Source: Bacteroidales bacterium
Lineage (GTDB): Bacteria > Bacteroidota > Bacteroidia > Bacteroidales > VadinHA17
Length of the DNA: 64,000 nucleotides
Direction of reading: 5' to 3'
NCBI GenBank assembly: GCA_018056245.1
Contig: JAGPFZ010000006.1
Location: 1 to 64,000 of the forward strand
Shown here: piece after piece, positions 55,426 to 64,000 of the stretch
How positions within the stretch are numbered: position 1 is the first letter of the stretch
How the letters are laid out: every line of letters begins with the position of its first letter
Translations under genes and position numbers: made by a program
Notes under the pieces: generated by a model
Told to the model about the DNA's origin: nothing
The model's input: the letters and a program-made list of their open reading frames with translations, nothing else
Databases searched by the model: none

Positions 55426-56976
55426 TTAAAGTTTTTCGAGCAGTGTCCTTATGCTGACTTTTTCCGATATAATATTTCTCAGAGCGTTTATTGGTACTCT
55501 TTCCTGTTCCATGCTGTCGCGGTATCTTATGGTTACTGTCCGGTCATCACGAGTCTGGTGATCCACTGTAATACAATATGGTGTGCCGATAGCATCCTGT
55601 CTGCGGTAGCGGCGGCCAATCGAGTCTTTGTCGTCGTACTGACAGTTGAAATCGAACATTAGGTCGTCAACTACCTTTTCAGCGATTTCCGGCAGTCCGT
55701 CTTTCCTAACAAGTGGGAGCACTGCAAGTTTAACAGGAGCAAGATATGAGGGAAGACGCAATACTACTCTACTGTCATTCTCACCGTCCACTTTCTTGAG
55801 CTCTTCCTCAGCATACGACGCTGAAATAACCTGCAGAAACATTCTATCGAGTCCGATTGAGGTTTCAACTACATAAGGTATATACGATTCTTTTTTTTCA
55901 GGGTCGAAATATTGCATCTTTTTTCCACTGTATTGCTGATGCTGTTTCAAATCGAAATCGGTTCGTGAGTGTATCCCCTCCACTTCCTTGAATCCGAACG
56001 GGAATTTATATTCAATATCACAGGCTGCATTGGCATAATGTGCAAGTTTTTCGTGATCGTGGAACCGATAATTTTCAGCTCCGAAGCCAAGAGCCTGATG
56101 CCATTTCATTCTTTTTTCCTTCCAGTAGCCGAACCATTCGAATTCTGTTCCGGGCACAACAAAAAATTGCATCTCCATCTGTTCGAATTCTTTCATACGA
56201 AAGATAAACTGACGGGCTACAATTTCATTACGGAAAGCCTTTCCTGTTTGAGCTATTCCAAAAGGAATCTTCATTCTTCCGCTCTTCTGTACATTGAGGA
56301 AATTTACATAAATGCCCTGTGCAGTTTCAGGCCTTAAATAGATCTTTATTGCATCGTCGGGCGAAGAACCCATTTCGGTTGAAAACATAAGATTGAACTG
56401 CCTTACATCGGTCCAGTTTTTGGTACCTGAAACGGGACATACAATGTCGTTGTCGAGAATAATCTGTTTGAGTTCTGTCAGTTCGTTATTAATCATTGCT
56501 TTTTTATAACGATCATGTATTTCATTAATGTTCGCCTGATATGCCAGCACTCTCTGGTTAGTGCTTCTGAACTTGTTTTCATCAAAAGCTGCTCCAAATT
56601 TTTCTCTGGCTTTCTCGATCTCTTTTAAAATTTTTTCCTCAAGCTTTTCAATATGCTCTTCAATAAGCGTATCAGCTCTATATCTTTTCTTTGAGTCCTT
56701 GTTGTCAATTAACGGGTCATTAAAAGCGTCAATATGACCCGAAGCTTTCCATGTTGTGGGATGCATGAAAATTGCCGCATCTAATCCAACAATATTACGA
56801 TGAAGAAGAACCATGCTGTCCCACCAATATTTCCTTATATTGTTTTTAAGTTCAACACCATACTGTCCGTAATCATATACTGCACTTAATCCGTCATAAA
56901 TCTCACTTGAAGGAAACACATATCCGTATTCTTTACAGTGCGAAACAAGTTTTTTAAAAGCATCTTCCAGAGCCAT
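55426..56976 (-). CDS. glyS: glycine--tRNA ligase, alpha2 class II type
   Basis: The 516-residue single-chain enzyme charges tRNA-Gly. Class II motifs are present: GIAQTGKAFRNEIVARQFIF (motif 2, with the R of fRxE), and VVETSIGLDRMFLQV (motif 3), followed by the anticodon-binding domain (LAVLPLVRKDGLPEIAEKV). The N-terminal YGYVFPSSEIYDGL fits the dimeric eukaryote/archaeal-like form used by Bacteroidota. It is preceded by a good promoter match (57008-57039) and leads directly into the glycan cluster. Confidence 0.94.
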   Translation of the reverse strand: MALEDAFKKLVSHCKEYGYVFPSSEIYDGLSAVYDYGQYGVELKNNIRKYWWDSMVLLHRNIVGLDAAIFMHPTTWKASGHIDAFNDPLIDNKDSKKRYRADTLIEEHIEKLEEKILKEIEKAREKFGAAFDENKFRSTNQRVLAYQANINEIHDRYKKAMINNELTELKQIILDNDIVCPVSGTKNWTDVRQFNLMFSTEMGSSPDDAIKIYLRPETAQGIYVNFLNVQKSGRMKIPFGIAQTGKAFRNEIVARQFIFRMKEFEQMEMQFFVVPGTEFEWFGYWKEKRMKWHQALGFGAENYRFHDHEKLAHYANAACDIEYKFPFGFKEVEGIHSRTDFDLKQHQQYSGKKMQYFDPEKKESYIPYVVETSIGLDRMFLQVISASYAEEELKKVDGENDSRVVLRLPSYLAPVKLAVLPLVRKDGLPEIAEKVVDDLMFDFNCQYDDKDSIGRRYRRQDAIGTPYCITVDHQTRDDRTVTIRYRDSMEQERVPINALRNIISEKVSIRTLLEKL

Positions 56977-57007
56977 CGTCTTTTGCGATAATCGTTTAAC
57001 AGGAGGG

Positions 57008-57039
57008 CAAAAGTAATTTAAAATTTCAGTTTTTTCAAA
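57008..57039 (-). promoter_or_regulatory. Bacteroidetes-type promoter of glyS and the glycan cluster
   Basis: On the minus strand TTTG (57036-57039), 20 bases, then TACTTTTG (57008-57015), a perfect TAnnTTTG. Transcription would begin near 57001, about 25 bases before the glyS ATG. Confidence 0.6.
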
Positions 57040-57127
57040 TTTGCTTTTTATTGCAACATTTCAATTAGGTTGAACAATAATTTTTTTAATCTATTCGTAT
57101 CTTTACATTCCAAATGTTTAAAAGGCA

Positions 57128-58711
57128 ATGAAGAAAAGGACTGATTTTCTTGTAATAGGTTCAGGTATTGGTGGCCTGATGTTTGCCATAAAAGCATCCA
57201 AATATGGGAAAGTAACTGTTGTAACAAAATCATCTATTGAAGAATCAAATACAAAGTATGCGCAGGGTGGGATGGCAGCCGTTGTAAGTGAAACTGACAG
57301 TTTTGAAAAACATGTAAAGGATACGCTGATAGCTGGAGACGGTTATTGCAATGAGGAAATTGTTAGAATGGTGGTAAGAGAAGCACCCGAGAGAATAAAA
57401 GACCTCATTGAACTTGGCGTTGATTTTGACAAAAGGCCTGATGGAAAATTCGATCTTTCAAAAGAAGGTGGTCATTCTGATTATAGGATATTGCATCATA
57501 AGGACAATACAGGAGAAGCAGTTGAGAATACCCTTGTGGCAAATGTGAGGAGAAATCCTAATATTGAAATATTAGAAAATCATTTTGCAATAGAAATTCT
57601 CACCCAGCATCATTTAGGAGAAGAGGTGAAAAGAGGAAGAAATGACATTAAATGTTATGGCGCTTATGTATTAGATCTTAATAACTCGAGTGTTATAACT
57701 TTTCTTTCGAAAGTAACTATTATGGCTACCGGTGGTGTCGGGAATGTTTATCTTACTACTACTAATCCTGAAACTGCAACGGGCGATGGAATAACAATGG
57801 TTTACAGGGCAAAAGGAGTTGTGGAGAATATGGAGTTTATACAATTCCATCCCACATCCCTTTATGATCCGGGTCGTAGGCCATCTTTTTTGATAACTGA
57901 AGCTCTGAGAGGTTATGGTGCCGTTTTGAAAAACCTTGCAGGTGAAAAATTCATGAAAAGGTATGATAACCGTGGTTCACTTGCTCCGCGCGACATAGTG
58001 GCCAGAGCAATAGATAATGAAATGAAAATGTGGGGTGATGACCATGTATGGCTCGATTGTACTCATCTCGATCCTGAAGGCCTTAAATACCATTTTCCAA
58101 ATATTTATAAACACTGCCTTGAAAGGGGAATAGATATAACAAAAGACATGATTCCGGTCGTTCCTGCTGCTCACTATTGTTGTGGTGGTATAAAAGTGGA
58201 TAAAAACGGCAGGAGTTCAATAGATAGACTATATGCTGTAGGAGAATGCTCTTGCACCGGATTGCATGGAGCCAATAGGCTTGCTTCAAATTCTCTCATA
58301 GAGGCAGCCGTGTTTGCCCACAGAGCCGCTGAGGATGCGGGTCCGAGAATTACAGGCGTTGATTTTGAAGAACAAGTTCCGGACTGGGATTATAAAGGAA
58401 CCAAACATCTTGAAGAAATGATCCTTATCACCCAAAGTACAAAGGAGGTACAGATGATAATGAGCAACTATGTCGGCATTGTACGTTCCGACCTTCGTCT
58501 CGAACGGGCTCGTAAAAGACTTGGCATTCTCTATGAAGAAACTGAAGATCTCTATAAGAAATCGCTTATTTCAAAAAAAATTTGTGAACTCAGAAACCTT
58601 ATAAATACCGGATATCTGATAATTAAGATGGCGAAAAACAGACGTGAGAGTGTAGGGCTTCACTATACTATTGACTATCCCAGAAATAAACATTCATTTT
58701 CTGAATTTTAG
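57128..58711 (+). CDS. nadB: L-aspartate oxidase
   Basis: NadB (527 residues) oxidises aspartate to iminoaspartate, the first step of NAD synthesis. The FAD-binding GSGIGGLMFAIKAS starts at residue 11; QGGMAAVVSETDSFEKHVKDT, FIQFHPTSLYDPG, the catalytic RDIVARAIDNEM and AVGECSCTGLHGANRLASNS follow, then a helical C-terminal domain. Length is normal. nadA and nadC are not in the window. The CPBP protease gene starts 4 bases after its stop. Confidence 0.93.
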   Translation: MKKRTDFLVIGSGIGGLMFAIKASKYGKVTVVTKSSIEESNTKYAQGGMAAVVSETDSFEKHVKDTLIAGDGYCNEEIVRMVVREAPERIKDLIELGVDFDKRPDGKFDLSKEGGHSDYRILHHKDNTGEAVENTLVANVRRNPNIEILENHFAIEILTQHHLGEEVKRGRNDIKCYGAYVLDLNNSSVITFLSKVTIMATGGVGNVYLTTTNPETATGDGITMVYRAKGVVENMEFIQFHPTSLYDPGRRPSFLITEALRGYGAVLKNLAGEKFMKRYDNRGSLAPRDIVARAIDNEMKMWGDDHVWLDCTHLDPEGLKYHFPNIYKHCLERGIDITKDMIPVVPAAHYCCGGIKVDKNGRSSIDRLYAVGECSCTGLHGANRLASNSLIEAAVFAHRAAEDAGPRITGVDFEEQVPDWDYKGTKHLEEMILITQSTKEVQMIMSNYVGIVRSDLRLERARKRLGILYEETEDLYKKSLISKKICELRNLINTGYLIIKMAKNRRESVGLHYTIDYPRNKHSFSEF

Positions 58712-58715
58712 CTTT

Positions 58716-59660
58716 ATGAACCACCTTGAATATGGATTTTCAGGAAAGAACAATTTCTGGCGATATATATTAATGTTTGTGGCAGTGATGGTTGCTGTCA
58801 ATACTATCGGGGCAATGCCGCTACTGATTGCTATGGCTCTTAAAGCAGCATCCAACCCTTCGGTGTTATCGGGTCTGGAACAAAATCCATCTGATATGGG
58901 AATGCTCGGATTAGGTACCAACACAACTCTGATAGTTACTTTTTTCCCTTACATTGTTGGCCTGGTAACATTTATGTTGCTTATAAAACCGTTGAATGGC
59001 AGAACTGTTACAGGAACAATAAACGGAACTTCAAAGGTGAGATGGAACAGGATGATTAACTCTGCATTAATATGGTTTATTCTGTCAGCTATATACCTGT
59101 TTGTCCAGAAAAGTTTGAGTCCTGAAGATTTTGTTTTGAACAACACAGGTAAAACATTAATACCGGTAATAATTATTTCTTTAACCTTTATCCCTTTTCA
59201 GGCTGCGTTTGAGGAGATGCTTTTTCGAGGCTACCTTATGCAGGGCTTTGCAGTACTTGCACGCAACAGGTGGGTTCCTGTTCTGCTTACTTCATTGCTT
59301 TTCGGCTTTCTTCATGCATGGAATCCTGAAGTAAAAGAATACGGCTTTTTAACAATGATGCCGCAATACATCCTTTTCGGCTTGGTTTTCGGAATAGCCA
59401 CAATAATTGACGACGGCATTGAAATAGCACTTGGTGCACACGCCGCAAACAATATCTTTCTGTGCATTATGGTTACAAACCAGAATTCGGCCATTCAAAC
59501 ACCTGCTGTTTTCGAACAGATAGTCATACATCCCTGGAGTGAATTTGCAGGATTGCTCATTTCGACAGTTGTTTTTCTGATAATTCTAAAATATTTGTTT
59601 AAATGGGAAAGTTTTAAGGTCTTATTTAGCAAAATCAATAATGACATCCGGAGTAAATAA
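58716..59660 (+). CDS. CPBP-family intramembrane metalloprotease
   Basis: The 314-residue membrane protein carries the CPBP/Abi motifs E166-E167-xxx-R171 in AAFEEMLFRGYLMQG, H200 in FGFLHAWNP and H242 in LGAHAANN, set in predicted membrane helices. CPBP proteases include CAAX-prenyl proteases and bacteriocin self-immunity proteins; the substrate here is unknown. An in-frame start at 58671 would overlap nadB by 41 bases. The ATG at 58716 (MNHLEYGFSGKNNFWRY) gives a normal cytoplasmic N-terminus. Confidence 0.85.
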   Translation: MNHLEYGFSGKNNFWRYILMFVAVMVAVNTIGAMPLLIAMALKAASNPSVLSGLEQNPSDMGMLGLGTNTTLIVTFFPYIVGLVTFMLLIKPLNGRTVTGTINGTSKVRWNRMINSALIWFILSAIYLFVQKSLSPEDFVLNNTGKTLIPVIIISLTFIPFQAAFEEMLFRGYLMQGFAVLARNRWVPVLLTSLLFGFLHAWNPEVKEYGFLTMMPQYILFGLVFGIATIIDDGIEIALGAHAANNIFLCIMVTNQNSAIQTPAVFEQIVIHPWSEFAGLLISTVVFLIILKYLFKWESFKVLFSKINNDIRSK

Positions 59661-59677
59661 GTATATTCATTAACAGT

Positions 59678-60703
59678 TTATGACATATATTGTGAATAAT
59701 TACTAATAGGATTTTCGTCTGTCCTGTAGTCACCCCATTTTTGTTTTATCTCTTCAATAATAGCTTTTATTTCTTCGACGTTGGTTGAAGTAAGTAATTT
59801 AAGCCTGGTATCTCTGAAATGAGGGATGCCTTTAAAATAATTTGAAAAATGACGGCGCATTTCGAAAATAGCTCTCTTCCCTTCTTTATACTTAAGAGAA
59901 AGGTCGAGATGCATCAGGGCTATATCGGCTTTTTCAGCAATTGTAGGTTCAGGCAGGAGTTCGCCGGTATCAAGATAATGCCTTATCTCTCTGAAAATCC
60001 ATGGTCGGCCTGCCGTTGCTCGTCCTATCATTATTCCGTCAACTTCGTAGCGATCGAACATCTCTTTTGCCTTTTGCGGTGAGTTAATATCGCCATTGCC
60101 TATTACCGGAATCCTTATTTCGGGATTATTTTTTACTTCTCTTATAAGAGTCCAGTCGGCAGCTCCTTTAAACATCTGCGATCTTGTTCTGCCATGTATT
60201 GTAATGGCACTAATTCCGACATCCTGTAATTGCTTTGCTACTTCAATAATATTCTTGGTGTTTTCGTCCCAGCCAAGCCTTGTCTTAACGGTAACAGGAA
60301 GATGGACAGCTTTTACAATGGCAGAGGTCATTTCAATCATAAGTGGGATATTTCTAAGCATGCCTGCCCCGGCATAGCGGTTGGCAATCTTTTTTATAGG
60401 GCATCCGTAGTTGATATCAATTAATTCAGGAGCCGACCTTTCCGCAATCCTTGCAGCTTCCGCCATTACATCAACAAGATGGCCGTATATCTGAATTCCT
60501 ATAGGACGTTCTTCATGTAGTAGATATAATTTCCTCATACTTTTTTCTCCTTTTCTTATTAGTCCGTCAGATGAAATAAATTCGGTGAACATAAAGTCAG
60601 CTCCGAAATTTTTGCATAATAGCCTGAACGAAGTATCAGTTATATCCTCCATAGGAGCAAGAAATAACGGACGATCGCGTAAAAATAAATTCCCTATATT
60701 CAC
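59678..60703 (-). CDS. dusB: tRNA-dihydrouridine synthase (DusB type)
   Basis: This 341-residue FMN enzyme reduces uridines in tRNA. It opens LFLAPMEDITDTSFRLLC, has the catalytic cysteine C101 in INYGCPIKKIANRYAGAGML, VKTRLGWDEN, ITIHGRTRSQMFKGAADW and VDGIMIGRATAGRPWIF. The start is a GTG. It is convergent with the CPBP gene, ends 18 bases from it, and is probably transcribed alone or after the gene at 61482. Confidence 0.9.
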   Translation of the reverse strand: MNIGNLFLRDRPLFLAPMEDITDTSFRLLCKNFGADFMFTEFISSDGLIRKGEKSMRKLYLLHEERPIGIQIYGHLVDVMAEAARIAERSAPELIDINYGCPIKKIANRYAGAGMLRNIPLMIEMTSAIVKAVHLPVTVKTRLGWDENTKNIIEVAKQLQDVGISAITIHGRTRSQMFKGAADWTLIREVKNNPEIRIPVIGNGDINSPQKAKEMFDRYEVDGIMIGRATAGRPWIFREIRHYLDTGELLPEPTIAEKADIALMHLDLSLKYKEGKRAIFEMRRHFSNYFKGIPHFRDTRLKLLTSTNVEEIKAIIEEIKQKWGDYRTDENPISNYSQYMS

Positions 60704-60783
60704 AGATGTACGTCGAAAATAATTAATTATTAGAAATTATAAGAGAATTATTTTGCCTTGTTTATTAATATATAGAAAAGATT

Positions 60784-61482
60784 TTATGATTCAACTAATT
60801 CCCCCTTTCTAAAATAATATACTATACCGTAATCACTGCATTTTTTTCTTTTTATGTCGCCGGAAAGAGAAGAGAAGTAATTTTCGACATCATTCCAGAT
60901 ACTAAGAATTATTTCATCAGCTTCTTTCCTTAACTGGCGGTTCTTTGAAGCAAGTACAGATACTTTTCGATCTGAAATACGATTTGAAGCTAAAGCCTCA
61001 AGAAATTTTTCATATCTTACCTTCACAACAGCAATTGTAGGATTCGTTATCGGGCAACCTCCTTTTTTTATTCTGTATGTTTCACCGTCAATTATTCTTT
61101 TACCCCAACTAATAAGTTCATTTTCAGTATTTAATGATGGCACACATGCAGTATCCACGGGCAGTCCGTAAAAAGCACGAGTTGTTGCTGGAAGTTCTCC
61201 CCTATAAATCGCCATGTTCATAACTCTTATAAAATGAGAAATATATAACCTTGCTTTTCTGACTATCTCATTATAATCCTTGACTTTTTCTTCAGGAGAA
61301 GAAAGAAATAGTTTTTGCTGTTTTAGACCGGATTCAAACTGAGGAAGAAGCTTTTCAAGTCGCGGCAAAATTTTCGGAGAAAATGCCAGCTTATGTGGCG
61401 GAATTTCACTTCCCATTTTCAGAGCTGCTTTTAAAGCCTTGAGTCTGGCAGTATCAGTATTAGGTAACCGACGGTATGGCAT
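60784..61482 (-). CDS. conserved protein of unknown function
   Basis: The 232-residue protein starts MPYRRLPNTDTARLKALKAA and is mostly helical and basic, with a middle segment (RLYISHFIRVMNMAIYRGEL, FYGLPVDTACVPSLNTENEL) and C-terminal RKKCSDYGIVYYFRKGELVE. I recall similar proteins in many Bacteroidota but no assigned domain. It has no signal peptide or membrane helix. I used the ATG at 61482; a longer frame from a TTG at 61560 would add 26 hydrophobic residues from A+T-rich leader sequence. Neighbours give no clue to function. Confidence 0.65.
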   Translation of the reverse strand: MPYRRLPNTDTARLKALKAALKMGSEIPPHKLAFSPKILPRLEKLLPQFESGLKQQKLFLSSPEEKVKDYNEIVRKARLYISHFIRVMNMAIYRGELPATTRAFYGLPVDTACVPSLNTENELISWGKRIIDGETYRIKKGGCPITNPTIAVVKVRYEKFLEALASNRISDRKVSVLASKNRQLRKEADEIILSIWNDVENYFSSLSGDIKRKKCSDYGIVYYFRKGELVES

Positions 61483-61581
61483 TTGATAAAGTGTTAATAA
61501 AATGTTGATAACCTTCGGCGAATATAATAATAGTTTATTAATATTAAACACCATTCGCAAAAATATTAAAAGACAAACTAA

Positions 61582-61613
61582 TTTGTTTCATCCGACAATG
61601 CTTAGTACATTAG
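61582..61613 (+). promoter_or_regulatory. probable promoter of the aminopeptidase P gene
   Basis: TTTG (61582-61585), a 20-base spacer and TACATTAG (61606-61613, one mismatch from TAnnTTTG). Transcription would begin near 61620, about 20 bases before the ATG at 61643. Confidence 0.45.
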
Positions 61614-61642
61614 TCATGTAAAAATTTTAAAAATTTATATAT

Positions 61643-63037
61643 ATGTTTAACAGTGAAATTTATTCTACAAGAAGAAGGAAGCTCAGGGAAAATGTTAAAT
61701 ATGGACTGGGTCTTTTTATCGGCAATGTTGATTCCCCGATAAACTATCCTGCAAATTGTTACCATTTCAGGCAGGACAGTGACTTTTTATATTTTTTCGG
61801 TCTTGATTTCCCCGGATTGGCTGGTATAATTGATTTTGACTCCGGTGAAGAGATGATTTTTGGCAATGATTTCGATATTGATGATATTATATGGATGGGA
61901 CCTCAGCCAGAAGTTAAGGAATTGGCAGCGAAGTGTGCGATTAATGAAACAGCTCCTTTGGATAAGCTTCAGGAAACGATTGGAAAGGCAATTAAGCAGA
62001 ATCGTAAAATTCATTTTCTACCACCTTATAGGGGTGAAACAAAGATAACTCTCGGAGCTCTTCTAAATCAAAATCCCTGTCAGCTAAAGGAGTTAGCTTC
62101 GAAAGATCTCATAAAAGCAGTTATTGCATTACGTTCCATCAAGGAACCGATCGAAACGGATGAAATTGATAAAGCAATAGGTATTGCATACGATATGCAT
62201 GTAACGGCAATGAAAATGTGTAAGCCGGGAATTAAGGAGCAACAAATTTTCGGTGTAATAGAAGGATTGGCCCTTGCACAGGGCGCAGGCACATCATTTC
62301 CAACTATTCTGAGTATTAACGGTCAGACTCTTCATAATCATGTCCATAATAATATACTTAGGAATGGACGTATGATGGTTACCGACGCAGGTGCAGAGAC
62401 AGAACTTCATTATGCTTCTGACATTACACGCACTACACCGGTTGGAGGTGAGTTTACTTCTATTCAAAAGGATATCTATGAAGTAGTGCTTAAAGCTAAT
62501 ATTGAAACAATAAAGATCGCAAAGCCAGGGATATCATATAAAGATATTCATATTTATGCATGCAGGATAATTGCACAGGGATTAAAGGACCTGGGGTTTA
62601 TGAAAGGAGATGTCGAAGAGGCTGTTGCTGCAGGAGCTCATGCACTTTTCATGCCTCACGGCATAGGCCACATGCTTGGCCTCGATGTCCATGATATGGA
62701 AGGATTGGGTGAAAACTATGTAGGTTACAACGACAAAGTACAACGCAGTGATCAGTTCGGATTGTCATTCCTCAGATTTGCTCTCGAATGCAAGCCATAT
62801 CATGTGTTTACAATCGAACCGGGCTGTTATTTTATACCAGAGCTTATCGAGAGGTGGAAAGCCGAGGGTAAATTCAGGGAATTCATCAACTACGACAAAG
62901 TGGATAGGCACAGAGATTTTGGCGGTATTCGTGTTGAGGATAATATTGTCATTACTGATACCGGCCATAGAGTACTTGGGAAACCGATACCGAAAACCAT
63001 TGCAGAAATAGAAGAGGTTTGTTCATTGATGCAGTGA
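61643..63037 (+). CDS. pepP: Xaa-Pro aminopeptidase (aminopeptidase P)
   Basis: This 464-residue M24 metallopeptidase removes N-terminal residues before proline. It has the aminopeptidase P N-terminal domain (SPINYPANCYHFRQDSDFLY) and the pita-bread domain with two-metal ligands D248 (VTDAGAETELHY), D260 (ASDITRT), a histidine in GIGHMLGLDVHDMEG and glutamates in TIEPGCYF and GGIRVEDNIVI. Length and motifs are normal. It has its own promoter match and is followed by an alpha/beta hydrolase after a 109-base gap. Confidence 0.92.
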   Translation: MFNSEIYSTRRRKLRENVKYGLGLFIGNVDSPINYPANCYHFRQDSDFLYFFGLDFPGLAGIIDFDSGEEMIFGNDFDIDDIIWMGPQPEVKELAAKCAINETAPLDKLQETIGKAIKQNRKIHFLPPYRGETKITLGALLNQNPCQLKELASKDLIKAVIALRSIKEPIETDEIDKAIGIAYDMHVTAMKMCKPGIKEQQIFGVIEGLALAQGAGTSFPTILSINGQTLHNHVHNNILRNGRMMVTDAGAETELHYASDITRTTPVGGEFTSIQKDIYEVVLKANIETIKIAKPGISYKDIHIYACRIIAQGLKDLGFMKGDVEEAVAAGAHALFMPHGIGHMLGLDVHDMEGLGENYVGYNDKVQRSDQFGLSFLRFALECKPYHVFTIEPGCYFIPELIERWKAEGKFREFINYDKVDRHRDFGGIRVEDNIVITDTGHRVLGKPIPKTIAEIEEVCSLMQ

Positions 63038-63146
63038 AGGATAAGAAATTCAAATATTTTATTCTTAATTTACGAAAAAAAGTTTAAATAAAATATGATT
63101 TAATTCATAATTCTCTGAATAGCTGATTTCTAAATAGACCAAAGCA

Positions 63147-63959
63147 ATGAAAAAATATTTCAATTTCAACGGTAAAAAGATTTTTTATACCGATAATGGC
63201 GCTGGTATTCCAATAGTGCTTATTCACGGTTATCTTGAGACAGGTGAAATATGGGAAGACTTCGGCAGCAAGCTGGCCAACGATTTCAGAGTCCTGACCA
63301 TCGATCTGCCAGGTCACGGTGATTCCGAGATGTTAGGTACTACCCATTCAATGGAGCTTATGGCTGATGTTGTAAATAGCTTGATTAAAGAGACTGCACT
63401 TGAAAAGGCATTTGTTGTAGGACATTCAATGGGTGGATATGTTACGCTGGCATTACTCGAGAAATATTCTTTCTCCCTTTCAGGTTACTGTCTGTTTCAT
63501 TCGCACCCTTTTGCCGATACGCCCGAGATAATAAAAAAAAGAAAAAATGAAATTGAAATAGTTAAGGCGGGCAATAGGTTTCTGCTTTGTAATGAAAATA
63601 TAAGACGATTGTATGCAGAAAAGAACCTCGAAAAGTTTTCAAAAGCAGTTGAAAATTCAAAAAGGATAGCTTCAACTATATCTGCCGGAGGAATCATAGC
63701 AGTTCTGCGAGGAATGATGGCAAGGCCTTCACGCCAGCATGTCATGGAACAAGGGATAGTGCCATGTCTCTGGATACTTGGAGTATTCGACAATCATATA
63801 TCCTGCGAGGAGATGAAAACCAGAGTAAAACTTCCTCCAAATGCTGAATTATTCATACTTGAAAATTCCGGACACATGGGATTTATTGAAGAGGAAGAAG
63901 TATCGCTTCGTGTGTTGAAAAGTTTTATTAACCGAAATATTATAAATAATCAGAATTAA
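63147..63959 (+). CDS. alpha/beta-hydrolase
   Basis: The 270-residue enzyme has the oxyanion HGYLETGEIW, the DLPGHGDS strand-loop and the nucleophile elbow GHSMGGYV with S94. A late histidine in ENSGHMGFIEEEE completes the triad, with an acidic residue expected in the LGVFDNHISCEEM region. It is cytoplasmic (no signal). The family covers esterases, hydrolases and C-C hydrolases, so the substrate is unknown. A short non-coding tail follows to the window end. Confidence 0.85.
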   Translation: MKKYFNFNGKKIFYTDNGAGIPIVLIHGYLETGEIWEDFGSKLANDFRVLTIDLPGHGDSEMLGTTHSMELMADVVNSLIKETALEKAFVVGHSMGGYVTLALLEKYSFSLSGYCLFHSHPFADTPEIIKKRKNEIEIVKAGNRFLLCNENIRRLYAEKNLEKFSKAVENSKRIASTISAGGIIAVLRGMMARPSRQHVMEQGIVPCLWILGVFDNHISCEEMKTRVKLPPNAELFILENSGHMGFIEEEEVSLRVLKSFINRNIINNQN

Positions 63960-64000
63960 ATCGTTAGCCAGATTGTAATTACATTTATCTAATCCGGCTT

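Overview
The window looks like a chromosomal segment of a Bacteroidota (Bacteroidetes) bacterium, probably an uncultured or environmental Bacteroidales-type lineage. The support is a PorZ-like type IX secretion (T9SS) protein, a T9SS type B sorting domain next to a PorP/SprF-family protein, SprB-type repeats, a DUF3098 gene between ftsX and uppP, a DUF4139 protein carrying a CarboxypepD_reg-like insert, and several matches to the Bacteroidetes promoter pattern TTTG-N19/20-TAnnTTTG. Gene identities come from reading motifs and family resemblance; no database search was run.

Layout. (1) 1-6617 is an accessory island: the end of an AlbA_2/RecG-like ATP-binding protein, a deleted relative of it, a REP-associated transposase (RAYT) with a palindrome inside its reading frame, type I restriction genes hsdS and hsdR (no hsdM in the window), and a small YgjP-like metallopeptidase. 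(2) 6618-8128 holds REP-like palindromes and a small minus-strand bacteriocin-like cassette: a double-glycine leader peptide between two small membrane proteins. (3) 8183-17317 is a mostly minus-strand run: DUF4139 protein, sugar isomerase-like lipoprotein, M16 protease, deoxynucleoside kinase, GH3 protein and recO. (4) 17425-23694 has two paralogous class III nucleotidyl cyclases with C-terminal HD-type domains (one HD intact, one degenerate), separated by porZ and rdgB. (5) 23754-28676 is a plus-strand housekeeping block: ilvE, ftsX, DUF3098, uppP, truB, queA, ending in a clear hairpin terminator. (6) 29131-45663 is the most striking part: a 3323-residue repetitive tail-fibre-like surface protein, an FKBP-type prolyl isomerase, a 1521-residue protein with nine SprB-like repeats and a type B sorting domain, and a PorP/SprF-family protein. 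It reads as an adhesin, folding and export module. (7) 45848-56976 is a minus-strand surface-glycan cluster (two zinc-ribbon methyltransferases, YfhO-like membrane protein, three glycosyltransferases, a flippase) that directly follows glyS. (8) 57128-63959 has nadB, a CPBP protease, dusB, an uncharacterised protein, an aminopeptidase P and an alpha/beta hydrolase.

How the parts fit: porZ, the type B-sorted SprB-like protein and PorP/SprF all belong to T9SS export and surface attachment. The glycan cluster could supply or modify the surface polysaccharide to which such proteins are tethered. The cyclase/HD pair suggests local control of a cyclic nucleotide. The left end is a defence and mobile region where R-M genes, a RAYT and palindromic repeats sit together. 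No tRNA, rRNA, CRISPR array or complete insertion sequence was recognised.
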